From the NCBI GenBank assembly GCA_947259975.1, contig CAMYOD010000077.1:72473-136472 (forward strand): a stretch of 64,000 nt of DNA. The letters run 5' to 3'. The translations under genes were made by a program, and so were the position numbers. This document shows positions 8,484 to 17,504 of this stretch, piece by piece; the stretch's first letter is position 1, and every line of letters begins with the position of its first letter. The DNA comes from an uncultured Gammaproteobacteria bacterium. Lineage in GTDB: Bacteria > Pseudomonadota > Gammaproteobacteria > HyVt-429. The notes beneath the pieces were generated by a model, which had not been told where the DNA came from, did no database searches, and worked only from the letters and a program-made list of their open reading frames with translations.

Positions 8484-9515
8484 ATGGACATGAAATTTGG
8501 TCAAGCACAGCACGGTCCGGCATATGTGATTGCCGAAATCGCCCAGGCGCACGACGGGAGCCTGGGTACCGCGCATGCCTTTATCGACGCAGTGGCCAAG
8601 GCCGGTGCAGATGCGGTCAAATTTCAGACCCATATCGCGCACGCCGAGAGCACCTACGATGAACCCTGGCGTGTGCACTTTAGCCGGCAGGATGCAACCC
8701 GCTACGACTATTGGCAACGCATGGAGTTCACCGCCGCCCAGTGGCAGGAACTGGCGGAGCACGCGCGGGAGGGCGGGTTGGAGTTTTTGAGTTCACCCTT
8801 TTCGGTGGCGGCGGTCGAACTCCTGACTGCGATCGACGTGCCCATGTGGAAGATTGCATCTGGCGAGATCACGAATCCCGAACTGCTGGAGGCCGTCTGG
8901 GCGACGGGTCAGCCGGTTTTGTTCTCGTCTGGCATGAGCGAGATGAGCGAACTCGATACGGTGGTCGCCGAGACTCGACGACGCGAGATTCCGTTTGCGG
9001 TCTTTCAGTGCAGTTCGAGCTATCCCTGTCCACCCGAGCTATGGGGTCTACATGTCATGGAAGAATTGCGCCAACGCTACGACTGCCCGGTCGGCCTGTC
9101 GGATCACTCCGGAACGATTTTCGCCGGGCTCGCCGCCGCATCCTTGGGCGCGAACTTTGTCGAGGTGCATGTCACCTTCAGCCGTCAGGCCTTTGGCCCG
9201 GACGTGCCGGCGTCGGTGACCATGGAAGAGTTCGCCGAAATGGTCAGGGGTATCAGAATGATCAATACGGCGCGCGCAAACACGACGCCGAAGAACGAAG
9301 CGGCAGAACAGGCCGCGCCACTGAAGACGATCTTTGGTCGCAGCTGGGCACTCAAGGAAGACCTGCCGGCCGGTGCGGTGATCGGGGTAGAGGATTTGAC
9401 TTTAAAGAAACCCGCGAATGGCATCCCCTATACCGAAAAGGACGCAATCCTAGGGCGTCGGCTGGCGCGGGATAAATCTGCGGATCGCCTATTGCGATGG
9501 GAAGACTTCGAATGA
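8484..9515 (+). CDS. NeuB-family nonulosonate synthase (module A)
   Basis: 343 aa. NeuB enzymes condense PEP with a 2-acylamino-hexose to a nine-carbon ulosonic acid. Seen: AEIAQAHDGS, KFQTHI, SSPFS, KIASGE, the metal-site LSDH and EVHVTFS, and a C-terminal SAF domain (~283-343, ending at LLRWEDFE). Sequence around the acceptor site differs from classical NeuB (EVHVTFSRQAFGPD against ERHFTDRMDRPGPD), so the substrate may not be ManNAc. ATG at 8484 is chosen over TTG at 8478 because GAGGA at 8469-8473 is well spaced. The gene overlaps the next by ATGA. It differs from pseI at 26336. Confidence 0.85.
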   Translation: MDMKFGQAQHGPAYVIAEIAQAHDGSLGTAHAFIDAVAKAGADAVKFQTHIAHAESTYDEPWRVHFSRQDATRYDYWQRMEFTAAQWQELAEHAREGGLEFLSSPFSVAAVELLTAIDVPMWKIASGEITNPELLEAVWATGQPVLFSSGMSEMSELDTVVAETRRREIPFAVFQCSSSYPCPPELWGLHVMEELRQRYDCPVGLSDHSGTIFAGLAAASLGANFVEVHVTFSRQAFGPDVPASVTMEEFAEMVRGIRMINTARANTTPKNEAAEQAAPLKTIFGRSWALKEDLPAGAVIGVEDLTLKKPANGIPYTEKDAILGRRLARDKSADRLLRWEDFE

Positions 9516-10471
9516 ACAGCGAAACGACGCGACCAACCCTGGTGTTTACCGGCCCAGAGCACAGTGCACGCGTGGTGCGTGAGCGGCTCGGAGATATGTT
9601 CGACGTCCATGCGGTGGACGCCACCCCGGAGTCTCTATTGCCGAAGTTCCGCCAGTGTACCGCTTTTCTGGATGCTTCGATGAAGGTGCCTCTGACGGCC
9701 ACGGACATCGATGCGGCTGGGCAACTCAAGCTAATCGTGACCGCCACCACCGGCGCCACCCATATCGATCAGGTAGCGTTGGCCGCACGTAACATTCCTT
9801 TGCTGACGCTGAAAGGGCAGCGTGAGGTATTACGCGAACTGACACCGGCGGCGGAACTCAGCTGGGCGCTGGTCATGGCCTGCGCGCGCCGACTTAGGGG
9901 TGCGCTGGCCCACGTTCGGGACGGCGGTTGGGAGCGTGTCGAGTTCCCCGGCCTGATGCTCAAGGGCCGTACCATCGGGATCATCGGCATGGGTCGTATT
10001 GGTGGCTGGATGGCGCGTTATGCCCATGCCTTCGGTATGCGCGTAGTGTATTTTGATCCAAATAATGAGGATGCGCCGGAGTATGCGCAGGCCGTCACGT
10101 TGACGGAGCTGGTCGGACAGTCGGATGTCGTTTCTATTCATGTACATGTAGGCGATCGGACGCTGGGCATGATCGATCGTGATCTGATTGCCCAGTTTAA
10201 ATCAGGCTCTATTTTTGTTAACACGTCTCGCGGCGAGTTAACCGATGAAGCTGCCCTGGTCGAGGCTCTGGCAAACGGGCACCTCGCCGCCGTCGGCGTC
10301 GACGTGCTGACAGACGAGCCGAACATTCGTGATAACGTGCTCTGGCAGTATGCACAGTCGCACGACAATGTGGTTATTACCCCTCATATCGGGGGCTTCT
10401 GCCCCGATGCGGTGGATTTCGTAGTGGGTTATTCCTGTGACCGAATCCGCGACTGGTTCAACGCCGCATGA
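9512..10471 (+). CDS. D-2-hydroxyacid dehydrogenase family protein (module A)
   Basis: 319 aa. GMGRIGG is the NAD(P)-binding loop, and the family catalytic triad is present as R240, E269 and H292 (NTSRGE, DEP, PHIGG). Members interconvert 2-oxo and D-2-hydroxy acids. It lies between nonulosonate synthase and a ThDP enzyme with 4-bp overlaps on both sides, so all three are probably made together. A role in forming an acyl or carbon unit for the sugar acid is inference. ATG 9512 is preferred over 9497 because it overlaps the neuB stop in the ATGA style used across the locus. Confidence 0.85.
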   Translation: MNSETTRPTLVFTGPEHSARVVRERLGDMFDVHAVDATPESLLPKFRQCTAFLDASMKVPLTATDIDAAGQLKLIVTATTGATHIDQVALAARNIPLLTLKGQREVLRELTPAAELSWALVMACARRLRGALAHVRDGGWERVEFPGLMLKGRTIGIIGMGRIGGWMARYAHAFGMRVVYFDPNNEDAPEYAQAVTLTELVGQSDVVSIHVHVGDRTLGMIDRDLIAQFKSGSIFVNTSRGELTDEAALVEALANGHLAAVGVDVLTDEPNIRDNVLWQYAQSHDNVVITPHIGGFCPDAVDFVVGYSCDRIRDWFNAA

Positions 10472-12042
10472 GTGAACATGTCGTATCGTTGGTTAAGGGT
10501 TTGGCCGACGCCGGCATCGAGTATGCCTTCGGTATCACGGGGAGCGGCGCAAGCCTGGGTCTGATTACCGGGCTGCAGGAACGGGGTGTGCAGTATTATC
10601 CGGTCGGTCACGAGGGTGCGGCGGCATTGATGGCAGGGGCCTGTTGCCGCGATGGTCGCAGCCGCGCCGTTGCGGTGTCGATCAAGGGTCCCGGTTTCAT
10701 CAATATGGCGCCGGGGATGCTCTCAAATTGGTATGAAGGTCGGCCCGCGCTGTCGGTGAGTGAAGCCTACGCTACGAACACGCCGCCAGCACGACAACAT
10801 AAGCGTGCTGATCATGCCGCAATCGCCGGCACCCTGGTCAAGGCCTACGATCGCTGCGACGGGCGCCGAGAACAGGTCACCGAACTCGTAACGGTGGCGC
10901 AGGCCGAGTATCCAGGACCGGTGCATCTGGATCTGGGTCTGCAACCGGAGGCGCAGCGGAGTCAGTTTGCCGTTGACGCATCTACCGCCGCGACACCTGC
11001 CGATGCCGTGACCGAGGTCTGCGAGCGCATCGCGGCGAGTCGACGACCCGCCGTGATCCTCGGTTCGGTTGCGCGGCGTGTGTTGGCAGACACAGACTGG
11101 AATTCGTTGCGCGTGCCGGTAGTTACCACGGCATCCGCCAAGGGTGTGATGAATGAGACCAGTGACTTCGCCGGCGGTGTCATCACCGGTGAGATCACCG
11201 ACTACGCGCCGGAGGCGGGCGTGCTCGCCGAAGCCGACCTGCTGGTCGGATTCGGTTTACGGAACAACGAGGTCGTCAAGGCGACCCCAATGGGCGCACC
11301 CATGATACTCATTGACTGCGTCGGTGGTGATGCCCAGGCCGGCTTCGAAGCGGAGACCGTGTTGCTCGACCGTGATCTCGTCAGGCCTGCGGAACGCACT
11401 GTTGCCGCGCTGCGGGAAAAACATTGGGGCGAGGACATTGTTGCAGTTCATCGGCAGCGCTGGAAGGAATTGTTGCTGACGGATGAATGGTTGCCGGCAT
11501 CGGTGTTTTCCAGGCTACAGTCACAGATCGATACCCGCCCCGTGCTTGTGCTCGATACCGGTTTTTTCTGTACAGTCGGCGAGACTGTATGGCAGGCCAT
11601 GCAAGCGGATGGCTTTTGTGGCAGCTCTGTCGGGCGGTTCATGGGCACAGCGATACCCACCGCAATCGGAGTTGCAATCAGTACGGCACCGCAACCCGTC
11701 GTCTGTGTTGTAGGCGACGGCGGTATTTCACCCTATGTCGGCGAGATCAAGCTGGCGGTTGCGGAGCGACTGCCCATTTTGTTTATGCTTTTCTCAGACG
11801 GTCGTTACGGTAGTGTCGCGGCATTCAGTGATATCAACCCCCTGGTCGAACGTGCGGTTAATTTTTCGGCCGCGGGATGGTGGCGAGTGGTCGAGTCGCT
11901 CGGCTGTGCGGCGCGGCCGGTAAGTGATTTTGCCGCGCTCAGCAACGCCTTGTCTGCATGGGAGCCAACGGCGGGACCTTTCTTTATCGAGTGCGCATTT
12001 GAGCCCGAGCCCTACGCAGCGATCGCCAAGCGCCTACGTTAG
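10468..12042 (+). CDS. Thiamine diphosphate-dependent enzyme (module A)
   Basis: 524 aa with the three-domain order of acetolactate synthase/2-oxoacid decarboxylases: PYR domain with catalytic E49 (HE), a central domain, and a PP domain with GDG (416-418). The usual NN ending of the ThDP motif is replaced by SDGRYG, with D444 at the metal position. Sulfopyruvate or phosphonopyruvate decarboxylases and YerE-type carboligases (branched sugars) share the fold; none can be assigned. ATGA overlap with the dehydrogenase upstream suggests a shared pathway. The substrate is unknown. Confidence 0.8.
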   Translation: MSEHVVSLVKGLADAGIEYAFGITGSGASLGLITGLQERGVQYYPVGHEGAAALMAGACCRDGRSRAVAVSIKGPGFINMAPGMLSNWYEGRPALSVSEAYATNTPPARQHKRADHAAIAGTLVKAYDRCDGRREQVTELVTVAQAEYPGPVHLDLGLQPEAQRSQFAVDASTAATPADAVTEVCERIAASRRPAVILGSVARRVLADTDWNSLRVPVVTTASAKGVMNETSDFAGGVITGEITDYAPEAGVLAEADLLVGFGLRNNEVVKATPMGAPMILIDCVGGDAQAGFEAETVLLDRDLVRPAERTVAALREKHWGEDIVAVHRQRWKELLLTDEWLPASVFSRLQSQIDTRPVLVLDTGFFCTVGETVWQAMQADGFCGSSVGRFMGTAIPTAIGVAISTAPQPVVCVVGDGGISPYVGEIKLAVAERLPILFMLFSDGRYGSVAAFSDINPLVERAVNFSAAGWWRVVESLGCAARPVSDFAALSNALSAWEPTAGPFFIECAFEPEPYAAIAKRLR

Positions 12043-12048
12043 ACATTC

Positions 12049-13062
12049 ATGTCCGCGGCTAAACACCATATTCTAGTTCTCGGTGCGGGATCTGTCGGTA
12101 AACGCCATATGCAGAATCTCAGCACACTGGGTTGTGAGATCTCGGCCATGGATCCCCGCGACGAGCGTTTGAACGAGGCCAGCGACGTCGTCAGATTAAT
12201 AGATCGCTACCGGTCGCTCGACGAAGTTAGCGGCCACTGGGAGCGCTACAGCGGTGTGGTCGTGGGATCGCCGCCGAACGTGCACGTTGCGCAATGCATC
12301 GCCGCCATCGAGGCGGGTGTGCCGGTCTTGCTCGAGAAACCGGTTTGTCCCGATTTGATGGGCGCACAGCGACTCGCGGACCATGTCGACAAGGCATCCG
12401 CAGCGCTTTTGCTGGGTTATACCTACCGCTGGTGGCAGCCGTTGCGCTTGTTTCGAGACCGGCTCCAGGCGAACGCGGCGGGCAAACCGCTACACGCGAA
12501 ATTTGTGATGAGCGCTCATCTTGCGGATTGGCATCCCTGGGAGCGGTATCAGGACTTCTTTATGGCGAGCCGCGATCTCGGTGGCGGCGCCTTGTTGGAT
12601 GAAAGTCACTTCGTCGATCTGATGCTGTGGTTCTTCGGCATGCCGGACACGGTCTACAGCCGTGTCGAGAAGCTAAGCGAACTGGAGATCGATACCGACG
12701 ACAACGTCGACATCATCGCGACCTACGCAAGCGGTCTGCGTGTCTACATCCATCTGGATCTTTATGGGCGACCGCACGAGAAATATATCTCCGTCACCGG
12801 CGAAGAGGGCACGCTGGAGTGGAGCTTTGATCCGAACCGAATTCGCATGGCAAAGAGCATGGAGCACACATGGGACGAGGAACTGTTTGCCTTCGAGCGC
12901 AATGACATGTTCGTCGCCGTCGCCCGGGAATTTCTTGGCGTGATTGAGGGGGATCAGCAACCCTCCTGCAGCATCGATGACGGTGTCAATGTGCTGCGCG
13001 TGCTTGAGGCCTGCCGGCAGAGTTCTGTCAGTGGTCGGGAAGTCGGGCCGGCACCAGTCTGA
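12049..13062 (+). CDS. Gfo/Idh/MocA family oxidoreductase (module A)
   Basis: 337 aa. GAGSVGKRH binds NAD(P), EKP stands at residues 96-98, and the catalytic DxxH segment is D184-H187 (GGGALLDESHFVD). The family oxidises or reduces sugars and sugar nucleotides. Position between the ThDP enzyme and the cytidylyltransferase (4-bp ... GATG junction, 1-bp overlap) points to modification of the module A sugar or its precursor. The substrate is not identifiable. Confidence 0.85.
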   Translation: MSAAKHHILVLGAGSVGKRHMQNLSTLGCEISAMDPRDERLNEASDVVRLIDRYRSLDEVSGHWERYSGVVVGSPPNVHVAQCIAAIEAGVPVLLEKPVCPDLMGAQRLADHVDKASAALLLGYTYRWWQPLRLFRDRLQANAAGKPLHAKFVMSAHLADWHPWERYQDFFMASRDLGGGALLDESHFVDLMLWFFGMPDTVYSRVEKLSELEIDTDDNVDIIATYASGLRVYIHLDLYGRPHEKYISVTGEEGTLEWSFDPNRIRMAKSMEHTWDEELFAFERNDMFVAVAREFLGVIEGDQQPSCSIDDGVNVLRVLEACRQSSVSGREVGPAPV

Positions 13063-13790
13063 TGCTCGATGGCCAGAGAATACTGGCGGTGGTCCCGGCG
13101 CGCAGCGGCAGCAAAGGTATCCCCAACAAGAATATGCGAATACTGCAGGGCGTTTCGTTGATCGGGCGTGCGGGGGACTGTCTCGCGCAGTTGCCATGGC
13201 TGGATGCCAGAATCATATCGACGGATAGCGCGGAATATGCGGAAGAGGGTCGGCGTCACGGATTGGAGGCACCGTTTCTGAGGTCGGCGCGATATAGCGG
13301 CGATACCGCCACGGCGTTGGAGGTAATGCGCGACGCGCTGGAACGCTATGAAGCCCACTCCGAAACCGAGTTCGATATCCTATTGTTGATTGAGCCGACT
13401 TCGCCATTACGTATCCCTGCGGATATTGAGGGTGCCACCCGTGTGTTGCTGGATAACCATTGTGATTCGGTCATTTGTGTGAGTCCAGCGGATACCAAGT
13501 GCCACCCACTTAAAATGCTGACGATTGAGGATGACCGTATCGGTCTTTACCAGCCGGAGGCACAGAACATTACTGCCCGTCAGCAACTGAGTCAGCTCTA
13601 TGTCCGCAACGGGGTGTGTTATGGGGTGACCAGGGACTGTTTGTTGAATAAGCAAGCAATCATTACCGAAAACACACTGCCCTATGTCATTGAGCGCCGA
13701 TTAGTGAATGTCGACGAGCCCATTGATTTGGAATGGGCGGAATTTCTTGTCACACGGCAGGCTGACGAGACCGTGACACAAACCCATTAG
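13062..13790 (+). CDS. neuA: CMP-nonulosonate cytidylyltransferase, NeuA-like (module A)
   Basis: 242 aa. VVPARSGSKGIPNKNMR is the NeuA signature for CTP binding, and LIEPTSPLR is the second family motif. It activates a free nonulosonic acid with CTP to the CMP-linked donor. The start overlaps the stop of the oxidoreductase gene by one base. One of three such transferases in the window (others at 24105 and 32565), each in a different biosynthetic set. The exact acid is unknown. Confidence 0.88.
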   Translation: MLDGQRILAVVPARSGSKGIPNKNMRILQGVSLIGRAGDCLAQLPWLDARIISTDSAEYAEEGRRHGLEAPFLRSARYSGDTATALEVMRDALERYEAHSETEFDILLLIEPTSPLRIPADIEGATRVLLDNHCDSVICVSPADTKCHPLKMLTIEDDRIGLYQPEAQNITARQQLSQLYVRNGVCYGVTRDCLLNKQAIITENTLPYVIERRLVNVDEPIDLEWAEFLVTRQADETVTQTH

Positions 13791-13809
13791 AGTTCGGGAC
13801 CAAGTTATT

Positions 13810-15006
13810 ATGGCAAACAAGAGAATTGCGGTCGTTCTGGTGGATCGGGCGAACTACGGTCGCCTGCGTCCCGTCATGGAGGCCATGCGGGACGAGCCGA
13901 ACATCGACATGCAGCTCGTTGTCACCGGTACGATGTTGCTCGACCGCTTTGGAACCGCGGTAAACGTGGTCGAACAGGACGGTTTCGTGGTCGATGAGAA
14001 AATCTATATCGAACTCGAAGGCTCCGTACCCGCGACCATGGTCAAGAGCATGGGGTTGGCCATCATCGAACTGGGTAACACCTTTGCTCGCCTGAATCCG
14101 GATTTCGTCCTTTTGATCGGCGATCGGTACGAAGCCTTCAGCGCCGCGATAGCCGCTGTGTACCAGAACATCTGTCTGATCCATATCCAGGGCGGTGAAG
14201 TCACCGGCTCGATAGACGAATCAGCGCGTCACGCAATCACCAAGCTTGCGCATTATCACTTTCCGGCCACTCAGCGGGCCGCGGATTTCATAGTTGCGAT
14301 GGGGGAGCCGCACGAGAAAGTGTTCATGTGCGGTTGTCCGAGTGCAGATGTAGTGGCGCGCGCAGTTGTTCATGAACCAACCGACACCGCTGAGTATCTG
14401 GACCGACTTGGGGTCGGGCCGCACATCAATCTGTCCGAACGATTTATCGTGGCTCTGTTTCATCCGGTGACGACCGAGTACCAGAGTGCCGAAACCCAGA
14501 TGGACGAATTATTAAAAGCGCTGCACAGGAGCGGTGAACAGGTTATCTTGATCTGGCCCAACATCGACGCGGGCAGCGACGGCGTTTCACAGGCGATACG
14601 TCGATTTCGCGAGTTCAACCGCGATGCGAAACTCCACGCCTACAAGAATTTCGAACCGGAACGCTACATACCGCTACTGAACCGAGCCGCCTGCCTGGTG
14701 GGAAATTCATCCAGTTTTATCCGCGATGCCTCCTTTCTAGGTACGCCGGTAGTATTGGTTGGCTCAAGGCAGGATGGACGTGAACGCTGCAAGGCGGTAA
14801 TGCGTGTTGATGCAGAATGTGAGCAGATTCTGGATGCGTTAATCCAGCAGTTACAGCACGGACCCTACGCCCCGAGCACACTCTATGGTACCCCGGGGGT
14901 GGCAGCACGGCTCACGAAGGAGTTGCTTGGTCTGGCTGAGTTTTCCCAAAAACGTCTAGCCTATGGCCAGAATCCGCGTTCAGATGTTGATGAAGATATC
15001 ACGTAA
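13810..15006 (+). CDS. neuC: Hydrolysing UDP-HexNAc 2-epimerase, NeuC-like (module A)
   Basis: 398 aa GT-B-fold epimerase. VDRANYGRLRPVMEAM, LVVTGTMLLDRFG, LIGDRYEAF, HIQGGEVTGSIDESARHAITKLAH and the C-terminal LVGNSSSFIRD match NeuC/LegG enzymes, which release ManNAc or its 2,4-diamino analogue from UDP-GlcNAc or UDP-diNAcBac. No retaining 4,6-dehydratase or aminotransferase for a legionaminate route is seen in module A, which favours a UDP-GlcNAc substrate, but this is not certain. It closes the neuB-neuA-neuC set. Confidence 0.9.
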   Translation: MANKRIAVVLVDRANYGRLRPVMEAMRDEPNIDMQLVVTGTMLLDRFGTAVNVVEQDGFVVDEKIYIELEGSVPATMVKSMGLAIIELGNTFARLNPDFVLLIGDRYEAFSAAIAAVYQNICLIHIQGGEVTGSIDESARHAITKLAHYHFPATQRAADFIVAMGEPHEKVFMCGCPSADVVARAVVHEPTDTAEYLDRLGVGPHINLSERFIVALFHPVTTEYQSAETQMDELLKALHRSGEQVILIWPNIDAGSDGVSQAIRRFREFNRDAKLHAYKNFEPERYIPLLNRAACLVGNSSSFIRDASFLGTPVVLVGSRQDGRERCKAVMRVDAECEQILDALIQQLQHGPYAPSTLYGTPGVAARLTKELLGLAEFSQKRLAYGQNPRSDVDEDIT

Positions 15007-15059
15007 TCGCTTTATTGAAAAATGGACCTACATCTGAAACCAGAGGCCGATCTCTCAAG

Positions 15060-16265
15060 ATGAGTAACAGAGGAAGCAGTCCGCATTGCTACTTTGTTGT
15101 TGGCATTCGATCGAACTTCCGTGGACTATTGAAGGATGCCATCGAAACGGCAAAACGCTACGGTTATGTAGCCCGAATACTTGATATTCATCAGATTGTG
15201 AGTGGTTGGGAGAAGCATCCGAACGACTGGGATGAAGTCGGACTGCAGGACGAAGTGGTTCTGTTTTCGACAACACGCGAATTCGGCCGATTTGTCGCAA
15301 AAAATGTTGACCATGAATCACCCGTTCTTTTCTTATACCCGCCAGATCGTTTTATCAGAAAGTTCTGGTTCAAGTTTCAACGACGGAAGGCGCCCGTTGG
15401 ATTAGTGACAATCGGCCCAGTCCCTAGTTTGCAACACTGTTCGCAAGCGGGTTTGATGGGACTGCGAAAAATTCTTTTTCTAATGTTGCGACCCTTGAAA
15501 GCGCTATTTAAGCCGTCCCTGGCTTTTTGGGTTGTATCTGGTACTGCTTGCACTAATAAAGACCGCCGAATGTTTAGGTCTTGGCGATCCGCACAGCTGA
15601 TATATGCGCATTCAATAGACTATGAACTGTTTCGGCTAATGAGCATGGATTCGAATAACCTAACGCGCAACGACGGTAGGGTGGTCCTGCTCGATCAAGG
15701 CTGGTTCAGCAAGCCTTTGCCGGAGTATTATCGAAAGCCATCAATCTATCCGCCAACAACATATGACAACTACCGTCGAGGCATACTCGATTTTCTCGCC
15801 AGAATTGAGAAGCATACCGATTGTCCGGTAGTCATTGGCTGTCACCCGAAAGCGGATCTTGCTGAAACACAGCGACTGTATGAGGGATATGAAGTGGTGC
15901 GAGGCGCCACCAAGGAGTTGGTGGCGAGAGCGAGCATGGTGGTTGCGAATTCCACGACAAGTATCCAGTTTGCGGTTCTTTTCAGAAAACCGATATTGCT
16001 ATTTACAAGTGATGAGTTGGAAACCTCGGTAATGGCACCATTGGTAGCAGGCTATCAGCATGAGCTTGGGCTAGAACTCGTGAATATTGATCGTTTGTCA
16101 GGGGTGAGTGAAATTATTGACAGAGTCGCGATAGACGAAGAACGATACGGGGTCTATATCAACCGATACATCAAGCAAGATGCATCACCGCAGTTGCCCC
16201 TATGGGAAATCGTGTTTCAAGGTTTGGCAAAATCGACCGGCGGGCCCCTACCCAGCGCCACATGA
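15060..16265 (+). CDS. Sialyltransferase-like GT-B glycosyltransferase (follows module A)
   Basis: 401 aa, no close family recognised. The C-terminal half has an HP motif (H262-P263 in IGCHPKAD) and a Ser/Thr motif (N297-S301, NSTTS) followed by FRKPILLF. This order is known from bacterial poly- and other CMP-sugar transferases, where HP and Ser residues bind the CMP donor. DQGWF lies upstream. It is directly after neuC, so a role in transferring the module A acid is a reasonable inference. ATG 15060 is preferred to TTG 15015, which lacks a ribosome site. Base composition looks more AT-rich than its neighbours. Confidence 0.6.
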   Translation: MSNRGSSPHCYFVVGIRSNFRGLLKDAIETAKRYGYVARILDIHQIVSGWEKHPNDWDEVGLQDEVVLFSTTREFGRFVAKNVDHESPVLFLYPPDRFIRKFWFKFQRRKAPVGLVTIGPVPSLQHCSQAGLMGLRKILFLMLRPLKALFKPSLAFWVVSGTACTNKDRRMFRSWRSAQLIYAHSIDYELFRLMSMDSNNLTRNDGRVVLLDQGWFSKPLPEYYRKPSIYPPTTYDNYRRGILDFLARIEKHTDCPVVIGCHPKADLAETQRLYEGYEVVRGATKELVARASMVVANSTTSIQFAVLFRKPILLFTSDELETSVMAPLVAGYQHELGLELVNIDRLSGVSEIIDRVAIDEERYGVYINRYIKQDASPQLPLWEIVFQGLAKSTGGPLPSAT

Positions 16266-16711
16266 TGAGAAGTACGAACCAAATGGAAGGCGTCGTACTA
16301 ACGCCGCTCTCAATTGTTCCAGCCCCCGGCGGCGACATCATGCACGCGCTAAAGTCGAGTGAGGCGCCGGAGTACCGCTTTGGGGAAGCATATTTTTCCT
16401 GGATTGCCCCCGGCGCCATCAAGGCATGGAAGCGGCATCGCGAAATGACGCTGAATATCGTGGTTCCACTCGGCAGGATTCGTTTTGTCGTGGTCGACGA
16501 TCGCACGAATTCAACAACGCGGAACAGCGTCGCCGAATTTGTCCTCGCGCCTAAGGGTCACTACGCCCGTCTCACAGTTGCACCTGGCCTATGGCTTGGG
16601 TTTCAGGGCCTGGCTTCGTACGACAGTCTCCTGCTCAATCTCGCGGACGTTGAGCATGATCCGGCGGAAATCGATCGTCTTGCGCCGGATAGATTCAAGT
16701 TCGACTGGTAA
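16262..16711 (+). CDS. RmlC-like cupin (sugar 3- or 3,5-epimerase family)
   Basis: 149 aa. GEAYFSWIAPGAIKAWKRHREMTLNIVVPLG corresponds in pattern to the RmlC strand and catalytic-His region, and LTVAPGLWLGFQGL and SLLLNLAD to its C-terminal part; it ends in FDW as several relatives do. RmlC proteins epimerise 4-keto-6-deoxy sugar nucleotides. It sits directly before rfbF, so a CDP- rather than dTDP-linked substrate is possible. ATGA overlap with the transferase upstream fixes the start. Whether it is an active epimerase is uncertain. Confidence 0.7.
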   Translation: MMRSTNQMEGVVLTPLSIVPAPGGDIMHALKSSEAPEYRFGEAYFSWIAPGAIKAWKRHREMTLNIVVPLGRIRFVVVDDRTNSTTRNSVAEFVLAPKGHYARLTVAPGLWLGFQGLASYDSLLLNLADVEHDPAEIDRLAPDRFKFDW

Positions 16712-16734
16712 CCAAAGCGGATGTACTCAAAACA

Positions 16735-17499
16735 ATGAAAGTCGTAATACTTGCAGGTGGTTTCGGTACACGATTGGCCGAATATACCGATGTGATTCCG
16801 AAACCCATGGTGACTGTCGGTGGTCGGCCGATTCTCTGGCATATCATGAATCTGTATGCACGGGCCGGGCACAAGGATTTCTTTCTCGCGCTCGGTTACA
16901 AGGGTGATGTAATCAAGGAATATTTCCTTAATTATTATTCGTTGAATGCGGACGTCACGGTCGATCTGAGTGATGGCGAGGTCACCTGTCATAATTCGGC
17001 CACGGTGGACTGGCGGGTGACGATGGTCGATACGGGTCTGAAATCAATGACCGGCGGCCGCGTGAAGCGCATGCAAAACTACGTGGGTAATGAAACATTT
17101 TTGTTGACCTACGGAGACGGTTTGGCAGATATTGATATTCGTCAACTGGTCGATTTTCACAAGCAGCATGGCCGCCTGGTGACGGTGAGCGCCGTTCATC
17201 CTGGGGCCCGGTTTGGCGAACTGGTGTTGAACGGCGAACAGGTGCATGCATTTGCCGAGAAACCGCAGGTCGGCCAGGGTTGGATTAACGGCGGATTCTT
17301 CGTAATCGAGCCGGGGTTCTTCGAATACCTCGTGGACGACGACACGATACTCGAGCGTCAACCCCTCGAACGTGCCGCCGCGGATGGGCAAATGATGGCC
17401 TTTCGTCATGATGGATTCTGGCATTGTATGGATACAAAACGCGATCACGATTTTCTCGAAGATATGTGGGCATCCGGTGATGTGCCCTGGAGCCGATAG
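16735..17499 (+). CDS. rfbF: Glucose-1-phosphate cytidylyltransferase
   Basis: 254 aa. Makes CDP-glucose from glucose-1-phosphate and CTP. GGFGTRLAEYTDVIPKPMV, GGRPILWHIMNLYA, TYGDGLADID and GGFFVIEPGFF are diagnostic of RfbF. Its usual partner rfbG (CDP-glucose 4,6-dehydratase) is 19 kb downstream at 35817, an unusual split. CDP-4-keto-6-deoxyglucose would be the shared intermediate for 3,6-dideoxy or branched sugars; no RfbH-type 3-dehydrase is seen in the window. Confidence 0.95.
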   Translation: MKVVILAGGFGTRLAEYTDVIPKPMVTVGGRPILWHIMNLYARAGHKDFFLALGYKGDVIKEYFLNYYSLNADVTVDLSDGEVTCHNSATVDWRVTMVDTGLKSMTGGRVKRMQNYVGNETFLLTYGDGLADIDIRQLVDFHKQHGRLVTVSAVHPGARFGELVLNGEQVHAFAEKPQVGQGWINGGFFVIEPGFFEYLVDDDTILERQPLERAAADGQMMAFRHDGFWHCMDTKRDHDFLEDMWASGDVPWSR

Positions 17500-17504
17500 A
17501 CAAG

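Noticed and set aside
8711..9475. 254-codon plus-strand frame inside the neuB-like gene
   Set aside because: Out-of-frame shadow with low-complexity Gly/Arg content; the neuB reading has clear family motifs.
15015..15059. N-terminal extension of the 15060 gene from a TTG
   Set aside because: No ribosome site near the TTG, and the extra residues look random; ATG 15060 starts the ordered region.
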